Source: Chimonanthus salicifolius
Lineage: Eukaryota > Streptophyta > Magnoliopsida > Laurales > Calycanthaceae
Assembly: GCA_013350335.1 (NCBI GenBank)
Contig: CM023532.1
Coordinates: 91,267,383-91,331,382 of the forward strand
Reading direction: 5' to 3'
Length of the DNA stretch: 64,000 bases
A program made the translations under genes and the position numbers. Shown here piece after piece: positions 10,867-21,242 of this stretch (the stretch's first letter is position 1; the number at the start of each line of letters is the position of its first letter). The notes beneath the pieces are model-generated. The model had not been told where the DNA came from. It saw only the letters and a list, made by a program, of their open reading frames with translations, and ran no database searches.

Positions 10867-11432
10867 GGGACACCTTGACGAGGCCTTACCGTCAAGGGGG
10901 ATGATTTGTAATTGTTTATATCTGGACGAGGTTTTTCCGTCTAGGGGGATGATTTGTGATTGTTTATATCTAGACGAGGTTTTGCCGTCTAGGGGGATGA
11001 TTTGTGATTGTTTATATCAGGACGAGGTTTTATCGTCCAGGGGGATGATTTGTGATTGTTTATATCTGGATGAGGTTTTGCCGTCCAGGGGAATGATTTG
11101 TGATTGTTTATATCTGGACGAGGTTTTGCCGTCCAGGGGAATGATTTGTGATTGTTTATATCTGGACGAGGTTTTGCGGTCCAGGGGAATGATTTGTGAT
11201 TGTTTATATCTGGACGAGGTTTTGCCGTCCAGGGGAATGATTTGTGATTGTTTATATCTGGACGAGGTTTTACCGTACATGGGAATGATTTGTGATGGTT
11301 TATATCTAGACGAGGTTTTGCCGTCCAGGGGAATGATTTGTGATTGTTTATATCTGGATGAGGTTTTACCGTCCAGGGAATGATTTGTGATTGTTTATAT
11401 CTTGACGAGGTTTTGCCGTCAAGGGGGATATG
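10867..11432 (+). repeat. 48-bp hairpin minisatellite, about 12 units
   Basis: Each 48-bp unit holds one hairpin with a 7-bp stem and a 9-nt loop near AGGTTTTGC. Outer units have arms CTTGACG/CGTCAAG, most inner ones CTGGACG/CGTCCAG, and one CTAGACG/CGTCTAG. The third stem position is thus T-A, G-C or A-T with pairing kept; two units carry the G-T or A-C intermediates. As 48 is divisible by 3, the array stays open in several frames and gives a false 160-residue repeat protein. Confidence 0.9.
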
Positions 11433-11900
11433 ACAGCATAATGGTATGGATGATGGGTGGGATTCATAACACAGACACCCATGGCATAGCATTCATTCTA
11501 TGGTTTTTCGTTATGATATTATCTATATATTTTGTTATCACTAATCCATGTGTTAGCCCTACTCGGAGTCCTACTGGGCGCATTGTCTAACGCCCTACTT
11601 CTACCCTAGCTGATGACGCAGGAGATGGCGGAAACGAAGGATGAGACGGAAGCCAAGCTTAGGAGCTTGGGGAGGCGGCTACTTAATTTATTTAAATTTG
11701 TTTTGGGAATGTATTCGAGTAGCCTAGCTTGTCGGAAATGTAATATTTTAGATTACTTGCTATATTTTGGTTTTTATTTTGGACATTGTGAAGTTGAGAT
11801 ATGTTGGTAATTAAATGAATGTTCTTCCCTGCTATCTAAATTTTGTAGGTTAGTCTCTATTGTCATTCCGCATTTAATTTAATATTCCTCGAGCTTACTT

Positions 11901-11989
11901 CTACGTGTGAATCATTCTCGTGGACTTCGTTCCACGCACACGTAGGGTTGGCCAGTTAAGGGCCGGGCTTTAGAAGCTCGGACTTAACT
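11901..11989 (+). promoter_or_regulatory. Two-hairpin structured module near the LTR 3' end
   Basis: Hairpin 1 has outer arms CTACGTGTG (11901-11909) and CACACGTAG (11937-11945) enclosing inner arms CGTGGA (11919) and TCCACG (11931). Hairpin 2 has outer arms AGTTAAG (11954) and CTTAACT (11983) enclosing CCGGGCTT (11963) and AAGCTCGG (11974) around a 3-nt loop. Versions of it occur in five other LTRs of the window. Position near the LTR end suggests R-U5, so it would lie in the RNA leader. Its role is unknown. Confidence 0.7.
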
Positions 11990-12077
11990 CGTGTCGTGAC
12001 GTCCTCGCCCTTTGTCACTTTTTATTTTTTTTAAAAAAAATAGACTCTGATTTCTGTGAAAAGGGGCGGGCTTTACA

Positions 12078-12448
12078 ACCATGACCCATGGTACTTGGGG
12101 TCCCACTTAGCCATGTCACATACATGCCACCTCACTTGATGAGGTGGATCTCATGCCTTGTATCTTAATTGGTTATTAGACCCAATTATCAAACCTTACC
12201 CATTTACTTCTACTCAGCTCATCTATGACCTATTGGGTCCCAATTGGGCATTCGACCCAATTGACAAACTTGACCCAATTAAATAAATCTTACCCATTTA
12301 TTTCAATTGAACCTTATCCATAATCCGTTGGGTCTTAATTAGGCAATTGACCCAACTTCTTACCCATCTAAGGTCCATCTCCATTAATTCACAAATTAAA
12401 TGGACAATTTCAATTTATATTCATGAATTGAAAATCAGGGGTGTTACG
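12078..12448 (-). mobile_element. 3' LTR remnant of chromovirus A
   Basis: It aligns closely with 24021-24393, the end of the complete LTR of element A. The last bases (GTTACG) lie next to a purine tract on the minus strand, read in reverse from 12465, as expected at a 3' LTR-internal junction. The outer 3 kb of this LTR is gone, replaced by the truncated LTR at 10173-12077. Confidence 0.85.
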
Positions 12449-12509
12449 ATACTACCCTCTTTTGAACATTTTCGTCCCGAAAATTGAGCGAAGTAGGGTT
12501 TCAAGCAGA

Positions 12510-13770
12510 TTACATAAATAGCTCAGGGTGAGCTGTTCTCATTTCGGATTTAAGTTCCCAAGTGGCTTCCTCATTACCATATCGATCCCATATCACCTTG
12601 ACGAACTGGATGGCTCGGTTCCGTAATACCCTTTGTTCTGTCTCCACCACTCTGACAGGCTTTTCAACGTAGGTCATGTCGCTTTGCACCTCTATGTCTT
12701 GTACATTCAGTACGTACGAGGGATCAGGATTGTACTTCGTCAACATAGATACATGGAACACATTATGTAAGGATGACATGTGGAGGAAGTGCTAATTGGT
12801 AAGCCACCTCCCCCACCCTCTTTATGATTGAAAATGGCCCCACAAATCTAGGCGACAGTTTCCCCTTATTTCCAAATCTCATGTGTCCCTTTCGTAGCGA
12901 GACTTTCAAGGATGCTAAGTCTCCCAACCCAACCTCAAGGAACCTCCTCCTCTTGTCAGCGTAGCTCTTCTGACGACTCTGTGTAGTAAGTAGGTGCTGC
13001 CGTATCAACTGAATCTGCGCTGTAGTTTCTGCAACTAACTCGGGGTCCAATAAGTGCAGGCTCACAGGCCTCTGTCCAGTACACTGGTGATCTACATGGT
13101 CTACCATACAATGCCTCAAATGGAGCCATCTGGAGGCTTGCCTGGTAACTGTTGTTGTAAGAGAACTCTACTAGCGGCAAGTGATCCTCCCATCCACCCT
13201 TGAAGTCTAGCATACATGCTCTCAGCATATCCTCCAGTGTCTGTATCGTCCTCTCTGACTATCCATCAGTCTGTGGATGGAAGGCTGTGCTAGTCAATAG
13301 ATCTGTCCCCATAGCCGACTGCATGCTCTGCCACACTCTGCCAGTGAATCGGCCATCTCTGTCGGACACAATAGTCCAGGGAATACCATGTAGTCTGATG
13401 ATATCCCTGATATACCGTCGATCCAAGGTCTCAGATGAATCTGTCATCTTGATGGGAAGAAAGTGTGCAGACTTGGTCAATCGATCTACCACGACCCATA
13501 TCGCATCATTGCCCTTTGATGACCATGGCAACCCTGTCACAAAATCCATGGAGGTATGTTCCCATTTCCACTCCGGCACTGGTAAGGGTTTGAGTAACCC
13601 TGGTGGCTTCTGATGTTCCGTCTTAACCTGCTGACAAGTTAAGAAATGGACAACAAACTCTGCCACACCCCTCTTGAGTCCATGCCACCAATAGTGTCCC
13701 TTCAGGTCGTGATACATCTTGGTGCTGTCCAGATGAATAGAGAGTTTGATTTGGTATGCCTCGATCAATA
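12510..13770 (-). pseudogene. Chromovirus A integrase and chromodomain-like tail, broken
   Basis: Read right to left: the zinc-binding HHCC part ([14 protein letters not shown], then CQQVK), the catalytic core with the first Asp in MDFVTGLP, the second in VSDRDGRF, and the Glu region [13 protein letters not shown]. Next come SYADKRRRFLEVG and the chromodomain-like end, EQRVLRNRAIQFVKVIWDRY, terminating at 12510. This tail is what defines chromoviruses and is thought to steer insertion to particular chromatin. A stop follows FHPQTDG (13259-13261). Frame changes occur near 13770, 13045-13120 and 12780. Order and spacing equal those in element B. Confidence 0.85.
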
Positions 13771-15503
13771 ATCTTTTTTCCAGCTCTTAGGCACATATGT
13801 CCACCTCGGAATACAAGACCATGTCCTGGTCGTAACTCCCATTCTAGTATGACCTCACCAGTAGACATCTTAGCCCATATCTCCTCCACTTCCGGATCTG
13901 TCCGATGTTCCTGTTCAATCTTGGAGACCATGTTGGACCTTATGATCAGATTATACATACTCCCATGGTTATTGATATATAGATTGAACTCTCGAATGGT
14001 ATTTCGCATCTCCCATTCTTTCCTGATCAAACTAGCCACTGTTGCATGTGATATGCGGCTAAGGACATCCGCCACTTTGTTCTCCTTGCCAGGATGATAT
14101 CGAAGTGCGAACTCATAATCTTGCAGATATTCCATCCATCTGCGTTGCCTCATGTTGAGTTCTTTCTGATCAAACAAGTATTTCAAGCTCTTATGATCTG
14201 AAAACACTTCAAACTTCTCGCTATAAAGATAATCGCTCCAGCTTTTGAGAGCGAAGACCACTGCGGCTAGTTCCAAATCATGCGTGGGATAGAGGCGTTC
14301 ATGTATTTTCAACTGTCTTGAACCATAAGCCACCACAAGATGACTTCGACTAAGAGCATACCCAAGTCCCTCTTCTAAAGCATCGCAATGTACCTCATAG
14401 CCCTTGCCTCTTTCCGGCAAAATCAAAATAGGAGCAGTTGTAAGTTTCTCCTTTAGTTCCTCAAATCTCCGGTTGCATACATCCGACCACTCAAATTTGA
14501 CTCCTTTCTGAGTGAGTCGGGTAAGTGGAGATGCAATCTTGGAGAAATCCATGATAAAGTTCCTATAGTAACCAGCCAATCCCAAGAAGCTACGGATCTC
14601 AGTCACATTCTTCGGTGCTTTCCATTCACTTACTGTCGCCACCTTAGCCTGGTCCACGGCTATACCTTCTGCTGATATAACATGCCCCAAGAAGTTAACC
14701 TCAGATAGCCAAAATTCACACTTGATTGCTTTGGCATACAGCTGGTTCTTCCTCAGGGTGTCCAGGACTATCCGTAAATGCTCAGTATGTTCCTCTTGAC
14801 TTTTGGAATAGATCAGGATGTCATCAATAAAAATAATCACAAACATGTCCAAGAAAGGACGGAAGATTTTGTTCATTAGATCCATGAACACAGCTGGTGC
14901 ATTGGTGAGTCCAAACGGCATGACTACATACTCATATAGTCCATACTGTGTCCTGAAGGTTGTCTTCTCTATGTCCTCATCCCTAACCCAGATTTGATGG
15001 TAGCTGGACATCAGATCAATCTTTGAGAAGTGGCTGGAACCCCTAAGTTAATCGAATAGATCATCGATCCTGGGTAGAGGGTGTTTGTTCCTGACAGTCA
15101 GCTGGTTCAATTTTTGGTAATCCACACACATCCGAAGTGTACTGTCCTTCTTCTTCATAAATAACACTGGAGCTCCCCAAGACGATGTGCTGTTCCGGAT
15201 GCATCCCAGTCTGAGTAGTTCATCAATCTGCTTCTTTAGCTTGGACATCTCAGCTGGTGCCATCCGGTAATGTGGTAATGACACTGGAGCAGTGCCAGGA
15301 TACAGTTTGATCTCAAAATTAATCTCCCTCTTGGGTGGCAAGCCAGGGAGTTCTGTTGGGAATACCTCCGCGTAGTCTTTCACTACCGCCGGAAGTTCAG
15401 CCACCGGTGCCTTATCTAATCTAATACTGTTCAATACCAGGTGGTTCAACCCTTCATGCAGTCTTCTTCTTATAGGGATGCTCTGTTTATCAGCATGTAC
15501 CAC
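13771..15503 (-). pseudogene. Chromovirus A reverse transcriptase and RNase H, broken
   Basis: RT motifs are clear: [12 protein letters not shown], then [12 protein letters not shown] and the catalytic [11 protein letters not shown] (the FIDD form of YXDD). The RNase H part has [11 protein letters not shown] in place of the more usual CDASGEG seen in element B, then [14 protein letters not shown] and [11 protein letters not shown]. One stop (15048-15050) interrupts RT just before the SSYHQIWV segment. The reading frame 13623-15011 leaves the true frame near 13770. The enzyme would copy the element's RNA into DNA. It is disabled here but less decayed than the gag part. Confidence 0.88.
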
Positions 15504-15835
15504 TTATCGCTTTCCCTCGGGTGACCAAAATTTCACCCTGCGGAGATGGCAATCAATGTTGGCCTGAAAGCTAGCCAACCAGTCCATGCCAAAGATGATA
15601 TCGTACTCAGTCATATCGAGTATTAGATAGTTGAACTCAAATCTTAGTCCAACGAGTTCAGTGTTCACTGCTGTGCATATAAGCCCCAATGATGTGTCTC
15701 CGACGGGGGGGTACTATAGTAAGTGATGTTGATAGTTTTTGTACTAATGTGTCAGTAGCGGATATGAATGCAGCAAATACAAAGGAGTGGGATGCTCCAG
15801 AATCAATTAATGCAAAGGCATAGGAACTACCGACT
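15504..15835 (-). pseudogene. Chromovirus A protease, broken
   Basis: The aspartic protease active site lies in ALIDSGASHSF, with DSG encoded at 15796-15804. Downstream is LILDMTEYDIIFGMDWL, the second conserved strand of retropepsins in this group. A frame change lies in the G-run at about 15703-15709, and a stop at 15504-15506 separates it from RT. It would cut the Gag-Pol polyprotein. Confidence 0.82.
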
Positions 15836-16483
15836 ACTGCCATACCTTGAATCACGGAGTGATCCACTGCTGCTGGAGGAGCTAAGGTATATAGCCGTCC
15901 AGATCCTGCAGGGTTAGGTGCCCGTCCCGGTTGGTAGTATGCCTTGGTTCCTCGTGAATGAGCTGGTCTGGCTGGAGGGTGAAAGGAACCCCTGGAATGT
16001 GAGGGTCTGCTAAGCTGTGGACAGTCATTCTTGAAATGACCCAACTGGTCACAATGGAAATAGGTGCCCACACCTCGGGGAACCTGAGAGACTAATGCAG
16101 ATGGGGAGGGCTGGTTGGGACGAAAGGCCCCCTGTTGACCCAGTGGAAGGTCAGGGCCTCCCAAAGTTAGGTCGAAACTTCTTGCTGGGACGAAGTGTAC
16201 CTCCCCCACTCTGACCTCGGCGGTTGTCCACAAACCGCACTGTCTCGGCCATCTCCTGCTCCGCTATAGTGGCTCGGCTGACCACCTCCGCCAGTGTAGG
16301 TGCTTTGAAGATGGTCACCTTGGCCCTAATGCTTGGTCGAAGGCCCCGCTCAAACTTGTGAGCCCTTCAGGATTCCGTGTGCACCATATACAATGCATAA
16401 CAAAACAGACAAAGGAACTCCTGATGGTACTCCACCACCGTCATGGTGCCTTGCACCAAGGATAGGAACGCTTGGGTGTGGCA
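15836..16483 (-). pseudogene. Chromovirus A gag, C-terminal part
   Basis: It continues the Gag frame after the solo LTR insertion: QAFLSLVQGTMTVVEYHQEF, KFERGLRPSIRAKV, then a Pro-rich stretch and the zinc knuckle. The knuckle reads YFHCDQLGHFKNDC: the first Cys of the CX2CX4HX4C pattern is Tyr (codon at 16060-16062), whereas element B has Cys there. One stop occurs near 16372 before RAHKFERGL. RNA binding would be impaired even without the other breaks. Confidence 0.82.
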
Positions 16484-17391
16484 CTCCTTGTAACACCCCA
16501 ATTTCTCAATGAAATGGATAATTATGAAAATGCCCCTGGATTGGTAAATTTATTAATTATGATGTTAAATGAGAAAATAGTGGGGCCCATTGCTCAAACT
16601 AAGATCCTATGAACATATTATAAAGGTCAAATTATAATGGATGGGTAATGTACATCAAATTGGGTCAAAATGGTTAATTGGGTCAAAAATTCTCAATGAG
16701 ATGAATATTTAAGAAAATGCCACTGGATTGGTAAATTTAATAAATGTGATTGCAAATGAGGAAATGGTGGGGTCCATTGTTCAAATTAAGATCATATGAA
16801 CATATTATAATGTCCAATTTATCATAAATGGGTAATGAACATCAAATTGGGTCAATATGGTTAATTGGGTCAAAGGACCCAATTGGACCCAATCGGTCAA
16901 ATCGACTTATTAGACCATTGGGTGAGCCCAAATTTAATGGGGTTAAGCTAAATTGATTGGAAATCAAATGGAGCAAAAATGGGTAGGCTTGATGCACATG
17001 TGAAAACCACTTAAAAATGGCTAAATCAGCCCATAAATGGGTCATGTTGTCAAAACGGGTCAAGGAGTTAATTGGGGACCCAATGGGTCGGGTTGACCGG
17101 GTTGACCACGGATGACCGTGTGGGCCCTCAATTGAACTCAAGTATGAGCTAGTGTAACTCGAGTTTGACTGATTTGGAGTGAGTTTTAATTAAGAATAAA
17201 GTTGACTCAAATATGGTGCATTAAATGTATTGAGTTGGATGAGTTGAGTTGGAATAAAAAGATCATGAGTCAAGTGAGTCAAGAGGACGTGGAAAGGAGT
17301 TCTAATCTCACACAACTCTTAGATAGACAAATCCTAGCCGTTGGATGAAGGGGTGCCTTGGCCAAAGCCAAGGGCCACCAAGCTTGGGCGG

Positions 17392-17418
17392 CATGCATCT
17401 CATCTCATGAGATGCATG
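17392..17418 (+). repeat. 12-bp stem hairpin near the solo LTR start
   Basis: Perfect inverted repeat, arms CATGCATCTCAT and ATGAGATGCATG, spacer CTC. Minus-sense LTRs carry a different perfect hairpin, CCACCTCAC/GTGAGGTGG, in the corresponding part of the LTR. Confidence 0.85.
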
Positions 17419-17624
17419 GGCTGAAGTTAATGGATGCAACATTTGGCACAAAGGGGTGCCTTGGATGGCACCCAATATCCCATCGATTTTATCAAGGTTT
17501 AATGAGGGAAATGAATGGATGTTGTGGCTGAATTACAAAAGGGATAGACCACATCATTTGGCCAAATCCATCAAGGGTTAGACCTTGGATGGTATTTCAT
17601 AAATAAGATGGAAATTTGATCATT

Positions 17625-18748
17625 GGGTTCGGCCATTGAGATGGCCGAACCCCATGAAAAGAATGGGGTAAATTGGGTGGTTTTTTGTAGGACAAAAACC
17701 ATGGACTGTTTTTGATGCTAAGTTAGATTATTTACATGTTTTGAAAAGTTCTAAAATAATGGTTTTGAGTGTCATATGTTGGGCTATGGATTGGCTGAAT
17801 ATATCAAGGAATTAAACCTTGGATTAGATGGCTCAAAAGGATAAAAAATATATCATTGGGTTCGGCCATCTTGGTTGGCCGAACCCCATGAAAAGAGAGG
17901 TTTTAGTTTAATGTTTTGGAAAGTCAAGAACCTTGTCAACTATGGTGATTTTTACATATGTTAATTGGGTCATTTTGTGGCCGAATTAAGTACTGATGTA
18001 AAATATTATGATGAGGTTTAAAGGATGAAAATTTAGAGCATGGAGTTTGGTCACTTTGGATGGCTGAACCCCATGAAAGTAATTGATTAAATGGTATGGT
18101 TTTTGGGGATAAAAACCATACCATGTGTGAAGATTGCTAAAGGATTGTAAAATGGAATTAATTAATTGTATGGGATCGGCAATGGATGGTTAAACCTTGC
18201 TGTTTTTATGGCTAAGATACAGTAGAATAATTATATGGAATTGTTGGAAAAAGTTGCATCACAAGAACCATAAGGTTCGGCCATGTGAATGGCCGAACCC
18301 CATGGGTCACCTAATGGGTTTCTCATGAGATTTCAATGAAGATAAATTTACTGTTTTTGGGTCAGCCATTGGATGGCTGAACCATGTATTATCTTAGTAA
18401 AAGAATGGAGCTTAAGTTAAGTACATAGGTTAAAATTATTGAACCAAGGGAACCATTGGGTTTGGCCATGTGTATGGCCGAACCCCATGGACCATTTTAT
18501 ATGGACTGTTTTGTGGATTCAAATGGTTTCAAACTTGAAGATCATGGAACAATATGATGTGTTTAAAAAGGGTTTCAAGTGAACATTTGGATATGGTTAG
18601 TGGTGTTTAAGGAAATTAAACAAAAGGTTAGCCTAAATGGCATAAAGGTAATTATTGATGAATTGATCAAAGATGGAATGATTATTAGATTGGATGTATG
18701 GACCCAAACGAAAGTGGTATGGTTCGGCCATGTTGTATGGCCGAACCC
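17625..18748 (+). repeat. Cluster of GGTTCGGCCAT palindromes in solo LTR
   Basis: Copies at 17625, 17858, 18273, 18458 and 18721 are clear; those at 18044 and 18359 are degenerate, and a half site lies at 18840. In the 18359 copy the arm core is TCAGCCAT with ATGGCTGA, so a G-to-A change on one arm is matched by C-to-T on the other. Spacing between copies is irregular (100-400 bp) and the sequence between them is unrelated, so this is not a simple tandem repeat. Confidence 0.9.
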
Positions 18749-19187
18749 TACCAAGGTATTTTGTTAGTATATGATGTTTAATAAGGATTAAATAAAAGAG
18801 AGATCAAATAAAAAGGGAGGTTAAATCCTAAGTTAATCAGGTTCGGCCATACCATAAGATGGAATATGGAATTTGGACTTGATAAGAAATCCAATGGTTA
18901 CGATATTAACTTGTCGTTATATAAACAAGGAAGCGGAAGTTGAACGGCGTACAAGTCGTGATCCAGTGAAAAAGAACAAACACCGAAGCTAATCTTCGGT
19001 AGGTTTCCTACCTACTTGTAACCACAATTATGATTTGGTTTTATCATGTTTTTATGAGATATGTTGTATTTGATATTATGTTTCAAATGTGGTTTTGAAT
19101 GATGAGATATGTATTTACAAATGACATACATGTACATTGACATCTCATGCATGGCATGGGGTGATGATTATGGGTTACCTTGACTTG

Positions 19188-19400
19188 AGAGTCCCAATGA
19201 AAGAACACTGTGAAACAACTCAATGATGAAGTGTCTTTCCACAGAAAATGAGGATTACTGTGGATTACCTTATCATGTGAGTCCCAATGAAAGAACACTG
19301 TGAAACAACTCAATGATGAAGTGTCTTTCCACAGAAAATGAGGATTACTGTGGATTACCTTATCATGTGAGCCCCAAATGAAAGTGTATTGTGATTTACC
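19188..19400 (+). repeat. 90-bp tandem repeat, about 2.3 units
   Basis: GTCCCAATGAAAG recurs at 19191 and 19281, and a variant at 19371, giving a 90-bp period. Each unit holds a hairpin-like pair, GAAAGAACACT with AGTGTCTTTC, and a shorter CACAG/CTGTG pair. It occupies the place taken by the 48-bp hairpin minisatellite in the LTR at 10173-12077. Confidence 0.85.
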
Positions 19401-19959
19401 TTGATGGTGAAAGTCCCGTCAAGTGATGGCTATGTATATGTGTGATGGGGAGGGACTCATTACATTTGCATACATAGCATTGATTTATCTGTTTTTTGAT
19501 GACCATATATACTATGATATATGCATGTTTTATACACTAACCCTGTGGTAGCCTTAATTGGAAATCCTACTGGGCGCGTTGATCTAACGTCCCATAGAGG
19601 ATAATGCAAGAACAAGGAAGAGGAAAGAGAAGGACGATGACCAGGAGGAAAGCCAAGCTTAAGAGCTTGATGTTGGAATAATTTTTATAATTTACTGTTA
19701 TTTGGATTTCGTTTATGGACTTGTAATAGCTAGTATCTTTGCTATGGTTTGAATTATAGTCTTGATGTTGGATATATGAATTAAGTTATTGTGGATAAAT
19801 GCTAAGTTTGACAATAGTCTAATGAGGTTATTATGTTAAAGCAAAACTTGACTTGTACTTTGCAATCTGATAATGGAGCGGTCTGAGTATTGATTATAAT
19901 TCCGCATATTTGACATATTCCGCAATCAGACATGTCCATTCCGCAGGTTTTACTTAGTT

Positions 19960-20046
19960 CCATGTGTGGATTATTTATCATGGGTTTAGTCCATGCACAC
20001 ATGGGTGGCCAGTTAAGGGTCGGACTTGGATAGTCCGGACTTAGCT
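19960..20046 (+). promoter_or_regulatory. Two-hairpin structured module, solo LTR copy
   Basis: Outer arms CCATGTGTG (19960) and CACACATGG (19996) enclose CATGG/CCATG (19979 and 19991). The second hairpin has AGTTAAG (20011) and CTTAGCT (20040) around CGGACT (20021) and AGTCCG (20032). Compared with the copy at 11901-11989, several stem positions differ on both arms at once and pairing is preserved. Confidence 0.75.
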
Positions 20047-20149
20047 CGCGTCGTGACGCCGCCCGCTCTCTTCCGATGTTATTCTATTATTATTTAAAAA
20101 AAAAAAATTAGACTCTGATTTCACAGAGAGGGCGGGGCGTTACACTCCT

Positions 20150-20642
20150 TCTCCTCCTCGGGGAACTAGTGGTCCAAAAACATAACTCAGAATTGCTCCC
20201 ATGTCATTGCAGTCCTTTCCCCTTTTGGAATGAGCGCCCGCTATCGCTCTATTACTTCCCACCATTTACCAGCATCATCAATTAGTTGTGAGGTAGCCAG
20301 CACTATCTTGTCTTCATGACTCGAGATCTTTAGTAGGGTCAAGATCTGAGTAATTTTCCTCAACCAGTTTTCTGCTCCGACAGGCCCTTCTTTCCCTTTG
20401 AAGTAAGTGGGGCGCTACTGTTCGAAATCCCTAACCATCCTCCGGTCATTGGCCTCACTAGTGGTCGCATTTCAGTTCATGTGCTGTTGAAGAACAGAAG
20501 TGAACACTGCTTGGACCAAGTTTTGTGGTTCGGGAGGCACCACGGGTTTGTTCACACTATTTTGTTCCTCCTCCTGATGAGATTATTGCACCTCGTCATC
20601 CTCCACATGTGGGTTTTGCAGGGTTCTTCTTCTCGGAGGCAT
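20150..20642 (-). pseudogene. Chromovirus A gag, N-terminal part
   Basis: The start ATG is at 20642, matching the PP(K/R)R start of element B Gag. The part runs through an acidic, Gln-rich N-terminus to VGAENWLRKITQIL, the start of the Retrotrans_gag domain, and ends at the solo LTR junction in PEEEKE. Several in-frame stops are visible, for example just after DDEVQ and in the middle of the domain. It joins in order with the C-terminal part at 15836-16483 across the solo LTR. Confidence 0.82.
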
Positions 20643-21046
20643 TTTTTCTTAAGTCATTGAAAACATCATTGACTTAGCTTCTTCGTAAAGTTTGTGTCTT
20701 CACATTTTTGGGAAATTGCCAAATAAGTACTCTTTGTATTTCTTGTTTTTGGGGAAATTTCCTAAATATGGAGTGTTTGTTTCTCAATTTGGGGAAATCG
20801 GGGAAATATCTCCTAACTTGCTATGTTTGATAAATCCAATTTATAGTGATTGTCCTTCCTTTGCTATCATTCATTTTTCGTCAAGTGTTGCTCTCAGATT
20901 GAATGTTTCAGTCTGAGCCTAACAAAGTAAATTAATCCGGCCCCCGTGCAGCGGACTCCGAAGAGTCGGTTAGTTGGGATTCTTATCTGTCAGTGAGACA
21001 TGATACCGTCTTAATCTTACTTCGAAATATTCATTCTTCCAGTTTC
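20643..21046 (-). other. Element A leader between primer site and gag
   Basis: About 400 bp that match the leader of element B (60000-60537) in several stretches, for example the block near 20940-21000 and the phrase TTGAATGTTTCAGT. No reading frame is supported. The short frame at 20692-20916 is antisense to the leader and is not conserved. Confidence 0.7.
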
Positions 21047-21058
21047 GCTCTAATACCA
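21047..21058 (-). other. Element A primer-binding site, initiator tRNA-Met
   Basis: The minus strand reads TGGTATTAGAGC, one change from the canonical TGGTATCAGAGC, 2 nt from the LTR end. It fixes the minus orientation of element A and the LTR boundary at 21061. Confidence 0.9.
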
Positions 21059-21155
21059 ACTGTAACACCCTGCCCTTTTTCACTCGTCCAAAATCAGAGT
21101 CTATTTTTTTTTTTTTTGAATAAAAGAGTGAGAAAGAGCGGGACGTCACGATGCG

Positions 21156-21242
21156 AGTTAAGTCCGAGCTTCCAAAGCCCGACCCTTAACTGGCCAACCA
21201 TACGTGTGAGTGGACCAAGTCCACTAAAACGGTTCACAAGTA
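21156..21242 (-). promoter_or_regulatory. Two-hairpin structured module, element A copy
   Basis: On plus: AGTTAAG (21156) and CTTAACT (21185) enclose CGAGCTT/AAGCCCG. The neighbouring hairpin has perfect arms AGTGGAC (21209) and GTCCACT (21219) with a CAA spacer. In other copies the corresponding first pair is C-G, here it is A-T. The outer stem TACGTGTG/CACAAGTA has one mismatch. Confidence 0.7.

Larger units (their letters stand above)
10173..12077 (+). mobile_element. Truncated chromovirus-type LTR, plus sense
   Basis: The segment aligns, reversed, with the solo LTR at 39321-41160: the same start-region text around 10173, the same palindrome, hairpin minisatellite, CCAAGCT/AGCTTGG hairpin near 11660 and the same 3' end (GGGCGGG then TTTACA). 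Its upstream portion is missing and the break abuts telomere-like repeats. Its 3' end at 12077 interrupts the LTR remnant of element A (12078-12448), so it inserted there and was later truncated. The long reading frames at 10901-11383 and on the opposite strand are translations of the 48-bp repeat. Confidence 0.8.
16489..20144 (+). mobile_element. Solo LTR (3.66 kb) inside element A gag
   Basis: It begins TGTAACACCCC, ends GGGGCGTTACA, and is flanked by the 5-bp duplication CTCCT (16484-16488 and 20145-20149). Removing it rejoins the Gag reading of element A. No internal region, primer site or coding sequence is present, so it is a solo LTR, left by recombination between the two LTRs of a former element. 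Its plus sense follows from comparison with the LTRs of A and B, whose 3' ends lie next to primer-binding sites. It contains palindrome clusters, 90-bp repeats and the two-hairpin module. Confidence 0.92.

Noticed and set aside
10901..11383. 160-residue open frame encoding a 16-residue repeat
   Set aside because: It is the translation of the 48-bp hairpin minisatellite, which is open in several frames on both strands because 48 is divisible by 3. The reverse-orientation copy at 39965-40347 behaves the same way.
10867..11432. CRISPR-like alternation of hairpin repeats and spacers
   Set aside because: The spacers are nearly identical between units, the sequence is plant retroelement LTR and there are no cas genes. 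It is a minisatellite.
13200..13613. Plus-strand frames over the pol regions (also 13756-14097, 56273-56620, 58824-59072)
   Set aside because: Shadows of the minus-strand integrase, RT and gag coding sequence.
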